Shown: positions 58,501 through 64,000 of the stretch, one piece after another
Layout of the letters: every line of letters starts with the position of its first letter
How positions within the stretch are numbered: position 1 is the stretch's first letter
Assembly: GCA_029379385.1 (NCBI GenBank)
Contig: CM055608.1
Coordinates: 33,649,048-33,713,047 of the forward strand
Origin: Quillaja saponaria
Lineage: Eukaryota > Streptophyta > Magnoliopsida > Fabales > Quillajaceae
Reading direction: 5' to 3'
DNA: 64,000 nt
Notes under the pieces: generated by a model
Databases searched by the model: none
Told to the model about the DNA's origin: nothing
The model's input: the letters and a program-made list of their open reading frames with translations, nothing else
Program-made: the position numbers and the translations under genes

Positions 58501-58600
58501 TAACAAAATGAGATTAAAATTATAAGTTTATAAATACCAGTCCTTCCTCGGAAGATTGATTAAGCAAATTTTCAGACGACGCTGCTCCATCGGTTGACAT
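55576..58600 (-). CDS. unrecognised 348-aa Pro/Gln/Ser-rich protein in 11 exons
   Basis: I do not recognise this family. Eleven coding exons with GT-AG borders and matching phases: 58600-58538 (coding part), 57719-57681, 57568-57462, 57211-57070, 56902-56772, 56669-56516, 56413-56331, 56214-56139, 56050-55932, 55808-55696 and 55595-55576, total 348 codons plus stop. The chain is hydrophilic, Pro/Gln/Ser/Asn-rich and probably disordered. It has no signal peptide or membrane span. Notable parts are SPSIFEICAEPTMGAPFTQI, a Met/Gln-rich piece (MDMQTFNLEQDM), GMRPWTDWPPKNQ, SFEFPYSPTPK, and a C-terminal block DPMFEKMGLPVDPHLRMFLA followed by RERERDRDR. A nuclear regulatory protein is possible but unproven. 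An upstream exon at 59042-59073 joins in frame and would add 21 residues (MILKRYRGLTRRSKS...), so the true start is uncertain. Confidence 0.65.
57402..57423. repeat. (CT)n microsatellite
   Basis: A run of CT dinucleotides in an intron of the unrecognised gene. TA-type microsatellites occur close by (about 57446-57460) and elsewhere in this gene's introns. Confidence 0.8.
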
Positions 58601-59073
58601 ATTGATAAAGCTATGAATCGACTTAGATCTCCTACAGAATGCACAAAATTAATTAAACCATAAATGTAATAATATCAGTGTGCTATGCATGCCAGTTCAA
58701 TAATGAAGAAGATTCAAGTATTGAACCTTAAACTTTGGAAGTCAATTATGAATAAAGAAAATATTGCTATACTTTACTGCACAAATTCTCACATAATTAT
58801 ATACTCATACTAGCTAGATATGCTTTATATTTTGAACAACTAGTATATATATTATAGGAATTCTTCTAATGAATTACAGAAATTAATGATAGTTCTTTTA
58901 CATTTGGAGAGCATATAACTTAGCTACTGCAAATTACAAAATCATTTTGAATGTTAACACAGATATGCAACAATTGTATACTTTCGACAAAAATTCATAC
59001 GTCAACAAACCTAAGAACATATCAAGATTATTTTCGTTTACCTCGTTAAGCCTCTGTATCTTTTAAGAATCAT

Positions 59074-62000
59074 ATAAGAAGATCGATGGATGATCATATA
59101 TATATATATATAAGAACAATTATATTTTTCCAAATATAGTAACAAAATAAAGGTAAAAAATAGAAAGCGAAATAGGAAAATATGTAACGGCCATATATAC
59201 ATTTTGATAGGAATTAAAAAGGCGAAATAGGAAAATATGTAACGGTCATATATTTTGGTAGCCACCGATGTAATTACTATATGTGATGTGTATGTTTGGC
59301 TAATGTAAACAAAGGAAAAATTAAAATTTGAAAATCCCTAATGATTAGTAAGCAAAAGGCAAAGGTGATTAGGGTTTATAGGGACAAACTAACATGATAT
59401 TGTTTTCAAAGGAGTAACTATTTTAACTCAAATCAGTCATTTCTATCGATCACCAATCATCATTATTCTTAAGTTTCCTTTGATATCTATCAAATAATCT
59501 GAAGAGACTCTAAAAAGTACTTGAACTAAATGACTTAATTCCGGAGTTTCTTTTTAAACCTAGCTAATTATTGGCTGATAACAATATAAAATCTACTAGC
59601 TAGGTACAACCTAAGAGAGAGAATTAAAAATATAAAAATCTGAGAATTACAATCTTACCTGAATGATGCTGAATCGAATTACACCAAACAATCATGTTGA
59701 ATGTTGTATCACAATCCATCAAAGAAAAAAAATATAAACATTGAATTAGTTTTAATCATCAATTAAACAAAAAAAATTGTAAAAGAAAAAGTACATAAAG
59801 AGATAACAGTAGTGCAGGTAATTAGAATCAATGAGCAACATAAGGGAGCATTATTGACTACAAATTTCAAAGGCAAAGATTTTTGAGAAACTTAATTAAT
59901 AGTGAATATATTATAAATTTCTTAATATATATATATATATGTTTGATTCTTTGAATTTTAAATGTTTGTAATTGGTAGAATATTAATCACAATAATTGGA
60001 GAAAATGTACCAAAAGTGTGTTTTGGAAAGCCCGTTGAAGTTCTTAAGGTCTTGTTTGCAATGTTCAACCAAATATATGGTAAGTAAACACAATAACATT
60101 ACAATTTTTTTTGGTATGAACATTATAAATTTAGATAAGCTAGGCCTACCAAAAATCATGTCTTTGAGTACATGAAAACCCACTGAAAATATCAGAAACT
60201 AGAGTAAGTATACCTAACATCTGTAATTAAGTAATTAAACTATATTATTTATGTAAAAAAGAAAGATCAATTTGTGTTCCTCGTTTATAGGAAAATAAAC
60301 ATTGATTGGTCAATGTAAATTTTCTAAATTTCACTTTTTAAGAATTACGATATTTACAACTAATTTTGACTATTAGTTCATCTAGTTGTAATGATATTTT
60401 TAATTTTGATCATCAGATGCATGCAGATATGTTGAATAAATAAATCAATTAAATTGTTTCCAATGTTTCCTTTTTATTACTTTATATAGTTTTTTATTAA
60501 AATAAAAAATAAAAAACCTAAGCCAATGGTCAAATTAAAATAAACTAGAACAAATGCACGTGCAATTTCAAAATCTACTTTTAAGAAAAACATTATACGT
60601 ATGTATGTGAAGAGAATTTTCCATGCATGCCCGCACAACCCGAAATTTTCCATAGAAAAATAAGAATTTAAATTTGCTTTGGGGATATGAATCGTACCCA
60701 TATATATGTAATCCGTTAGCTATGAATTGACTCTGAAATATTATAGTATCACTGCAAAAACGAAAATACGTGAAATTTCAATATATAATTAAAGAAAAGA
60801 CGTAGAAACAAATCCTAAAAATAAAATAGCATATAATTAAGCAAGAAAAGAAATTGATCCTCCATTTGATATATATAAAACCGATTATAAAAGAAAAGGA
60901 TTAGATCACTTATTTTTTATTTTCTAATGGAGAGATTAACATGTAATTTAATCCCCAGATCATTGAAAATAACGAGAGTTAGGCAAAGAAAATTATAGAA
61001 AAAGGCCAAGAAATCTTGTTAGAGAGCTTCTTTTATAGATTTGATTTGATTTGAATCCATTTCTCTAATAAGAAAAAGAGAGTTGAAGATCATTAACTAA
61101 ACCTTCGTCGCCTTTCTTCTTCAATTCACTGATAGCCCAAAAACCTATAATAAATCAACAACAAATTAAAGATATGAACTTTATGGTCGAAGTAGATGAA
61201 TATATCTAACAATTGAAATTGAATATATAGTACTCCTCCTAGCTAGTCTCGTAATTAATGTTTTGGAAGAGAGAAAATTTTCAAACTCACAATATCAAAT
61301 ATGAGAGAGATTCGTTTTCCTTTCTTCTTCGCTTAGAATCACAGTACTAGATATATATTATGGATCAAATTATTTATAGAAAAATTACACCCTTTGTTTC
61401 ACTGAAACGGCCTTGGCCACATTTATTAATGCTTAGGGAAAACAAAAGCTATTCTGGCATATGAAGGTCCAGGTAGACTGTGAAACAAATAGCCCCATTT
61501 ATGAAAATTAATCCAGAATACATGTATACTAAATTTTTAAAATTCAATTTTTTTTTATTTAAGTAGAAAGCAACTATAGTAAAAATATAAATGTCTATGT
61601 TAAACAATTACCATATAGGAAAAAAAAGTAATAAATTGGGGAAGAGTAATTACTTTGGCTGGTTTTTTTCTCTTTTAAATTTAGTTTATCTAATATGATT
61701 TTTCTATTGAAAATAATTAATGAGAAAATCAGATTTGTGTGAGAGAAAAGAGAAAATAAGAAAATAAGAAAAAAAAAGATAATGGCCATTAATTAATTAT
61801 AATGTGGTATCCAATACTTTACACATGAGAAAAACGAAGAGCAACTTTTTTTTCATTTAGCTTTTGGTTGGGTTTTAACTAGTATTTGGAAGTATATGAA
61901 AATTGGGAAACTTCCTTCAATGTGTTGGAAATTTTTATTGTCTATAGACATTATATTTGTGGACTCTTATCAAATGCTAACGAGATAAAATTAACCGTTG

Positions 62001-63012
62001 AGAAACTATATCAATCTGTTAATCAGTTTTAAGGCAAGAATTTATAATTTGCAATAATATAAGTATTAAATGTAAAAAATAACACTGAGTCCTAAATTTA
62101 ATTTTTTGGCTAATTAATTATTAGATAGAACTCCTTGGTAATATTATTTTCTTTGATGCATCAAAACCTTGGTAATATTATTTTCTTTGGTGCATCAAAA
62201 AATATACATGAGAAAAGAAAAAAATAAAATCAGTAAGCTTATCCATGATATATAACTTTTTTTTTTTTTTTGGGTAGAACATGATATATAACTGACTATC
62301 TTGACTTGTTGAAGTGTATTTTTTTTTTATAATGTGTTCTTAAGATATACACTTGTAAGATAACACATTTGGAATTTTTTTTTTTTTACATTTAATTCGG
62401 TAATTGATCATTATAATTTCAATTATATGTAAGAAATGATTTACTATATTTTAAAAATAAGTGACTAATATATTTAATTATTACATCTTAATATGCATGA
62501 GTTTAGGACATTGGTTAAAAAAACAGAATAAGCATTAATATACCCAGTTAATTGTCTATCATGGAAATATATGTTGATTTCCATGATATAGATAAACAAT
62601 TAAAATGTACTAGTTTTGAATGTGATTTGATCACTTATACATTAATAATATAATGTGGCCTCTGTTATTATTTCTTAATACTATATATATCCTTTCATTT
62701 CTTGTACATATATATAGGAATTAATTATAATTATTTGCGTCAAGAAAAAATGTTTGTATGAGAAATGGGGAAAACTTTATTCACAATTGAATCAAAATTA
62801 ACAAGATTTGTATTCATTACATATTTATGAGTGGCAGATGGAAGAGAAGAGCTTCTCAAATTTCATGCAACGAATAAAAACGGAAAAAACAAAAATAACC
62901 ATATATATAGAGAGAGAGCCACATCCACATCATTATTATTATTATATATATATATATATTGGTATATATTGATGATGATCCATGCAGGCAGGCAGGCAGT
63001 TACTTTAATCAA
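59074..63012. other. AT-rich 5' region of the unrecognised gene and intergenic DNA
   Basis: No independent gene is supported. Possible noncoding first exons of the gene below 58.6 kb lie at about 61292-61345 and 61085-61135 on the minus strand. Two copies of a 32-bp word (gcgaaataggaaaatatgta...) at 59167 and 59222 are 55 bp apart. A 35-bp unit (ttggtaatattattttcttt...) is tandemly duplicated at about 62130-62200. Numerous TA and A/T runs occur. Confidence 0.45.
61371..61378 (-). promoter_or_regulatory. candidate TATA box
   Basis: On the minus strand TATAAATA lies upstream of a purine-rich leader-like sequence ending in a donor (gtgagttt, about 61292). It may be the promoter of the unrecognised gene, with leader introns between it and the coding exons. 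There is no other support. Confidence 0.3.
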
Positions 63013-63685
63013 TTAATTATTCTTGGTGTTCATGCTTTTTTTGACAGTCTCAGCATTATCCTTGATGCATTCCTTTGATTCTTCAGCCTTTCCCAACACA
63101 CTGTCTTTGGCTTTCTGAGCTGTGTCCTTGGCTGAACCCCATGCCTCTTGCACTGTCTGCTTTGCTTTCTCACTTGTATCCTGTGCCAATCCGGACATCC
63201 TCCCAGCCATGTCCTTTGTTTTCTCGGTCACCTTTTTTTCATTACATATATACAAATAAAATCAGCAATTGCCAATGAATTAAAAGAAAAAAAAAGAAAC
63301 ACAATATAATATATAGTTCTTCAGCTTCGATATTAGTAATAGTATATATATGATTAATTACATGTTCCGCGGTGGAGTAAGCCTTATCTTTAACGTTCTC
63401 AGTTCCCGTGATGGCATCTTGTTTCACTGCTTCGGTAGAAGGTGATGCTTCTGGATGTGAATTAGTTATCTATACACAATCACACATTACACACAACAAC
63501 GTAACTACGTCCCTGCTGATCAACAACGATAACTCAAAATTAGTAATTAATCATTCATGACTTACTTGAACAAATCTCGGGGTTGCGGCCGAGAAAACAC
63601 TTGGATTCCAACTACGTCTTCTAGCAATTGCTGTTCCAACATGACCAATTTTTGGGAGGCTGGTCACTAGTGTAAGACTTGCCAT
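63013..63685 (-). CDS. small LEA-type protein with putative organellar transit peptide
   Basis: Exons 63685-63566, 63469-63362 and 63231-63013, all phase 0, encode 148 aa. The N-terminus (MASLTLVTSLPKIGHVGTAI, then ARRRSW) is Arg-rich and free of acidic residues, suggesting a mitochondrial or plastid transit peptide. The rest is hydrophilic, with Lys/Ala/Glu/Thr 11-mer-like repeats of LEA group 3/LEA_4 type (KTKDMAGRMSGLAQDTSEKA, then KQTVQEAWGSAKDTAQKAKD), predicted to form amphipathic helices on drying. Such proteins protect membranes and enzymes during desiccation or cold. It resembles the small Arabidopsis LEA-like proteins of the At4g13230 type (recalled). The acceptor of exon 3 (aaaaaaag) is purine-rich and weak, so the second splice is the least certain part of the model. 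Confidence 0.8.
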
Positions 63686-64000
63686 CTTGATTTCTTTCTG
63701 TTTGTTGTTGTTGCTTTTGCCTTTTCTTTCTTCTTTACTTTAAAACTACGTATGTAACTGCTGTATATTGAGTTTGATTCTGTTTAATTGACAATGCATT
63801 AGATATATATGGGTGTGTGTGTGTGTAATAAAGAGGAAGGGAGATTAGTTGGGAGCTAGCTCTTCTACGCCTTATGTTTGTGCATTTTTTGTGGAAGACC
63901 CAGTATTATAGGACAGTTACACTCGGACAGTATTTGAGAACGAGATCCAAATCCTATAATTAAAGTGGAGTTAAGTTAAACTAATTAAAATAATTATGTA
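63686..64000. other. upstream region of the LEA-type gene
   Basis: This is the leader and promoter of the LEA-type gene on the minus strand, with a short (GT)n run at about 63811-63826. I see no other gene. Confidence 0.45.

Noticed and set aside
57402..59110. (CT)n and (TA)n tracts as possible functional elements
   Set aside because: Simple microsatellites in introns and AT-rich plant DNA; nothing beyond length variation is implied.
1..64000. CRISPR arrays, bacterial operons, viral genomes or long autonomous retrotransposons
   Set aside because: No regular spacer-repeat array, no polycistronic frames and no gag-pol or viral coding sequence were seen; all mobile elements found are short and non-autonomous.

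Overview
This is a 64 kb nuclear window from a flowering plant, almost certainly a eudicot. Genes have many GT-AG introns, intergenic DNA is strongly AT-rich, and the families are plant-specific: PP2-B F-box proteins, an SBT1 subtilase, a LysM/WAK receptor kinase, sterol glucosyltransferase UGT80A, CYP97A and a LEA protein. I cannot name the species. No bacterial operon, CRISPR array or viral genome is visible. Gene models below were built by hand from splice sites and reading phase, with no transcript support; comparisons with known proteins are from memory.

Layout. 1.2-7.5 kb: two tandem F-box/PP2-B genes (+). 11.0-12.7 kb: a decayed single-exon MULE-derived (MUSTANG-like) gene (+). 14.0-20.6 kb: cytosolic tryptophanyl-tRNA synthetase (-), whose introns hold a non-autonomous hAT element and nested minisatellites. 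23.5-26.7 kb: a CCHC zinc-knuckle protein (-). 28.0-30.2 kb: an SBT1 subtilase frame broken by two nonsense codons (+). 31.6-33.7 kb: a receptor kinase joining a LysM ectodomain to a WAK-type kinase (+). 34.4-40.6 kb: a PHD-finger protein with a CHR4-like MYB tail but no helicase (-). 42.5-52.1 kb: UGT80A-type sterol 3-beta-glucosyltransferase (+), divergently arranged with the PHD gene, with a solo LTR and a TRIM element in its introns. 52.7 kb: a tRNA-derived SINE. 53.0-53.9 kb: remnants of a CYP97A carotenoid hydroxylase (-). 55.6-58.6 kb: a disordered protein of about 348 aa in 11 exons that I do not recognise (-). 63.0-63.7 kb: a small LEA-type protein (-).

The genes do not form one pathway; this is ordinary plant gene-rich DNA. 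The strongest points are the LysM-WAK chimera, whose junction lies beside an intron at the transmembrane segment; the TRIM inserted five bases into an intron so that its target-site duplication copies the splice donor; the F-box gene whose second exon stays open through mutually compensating indels; the helicase-less CHR4-like protein; and the unrecognised 348-aa gene. Three decaying coding loci (MUSTANG-like, subtilase, CYP97A) show different stages of pseudogene formation.
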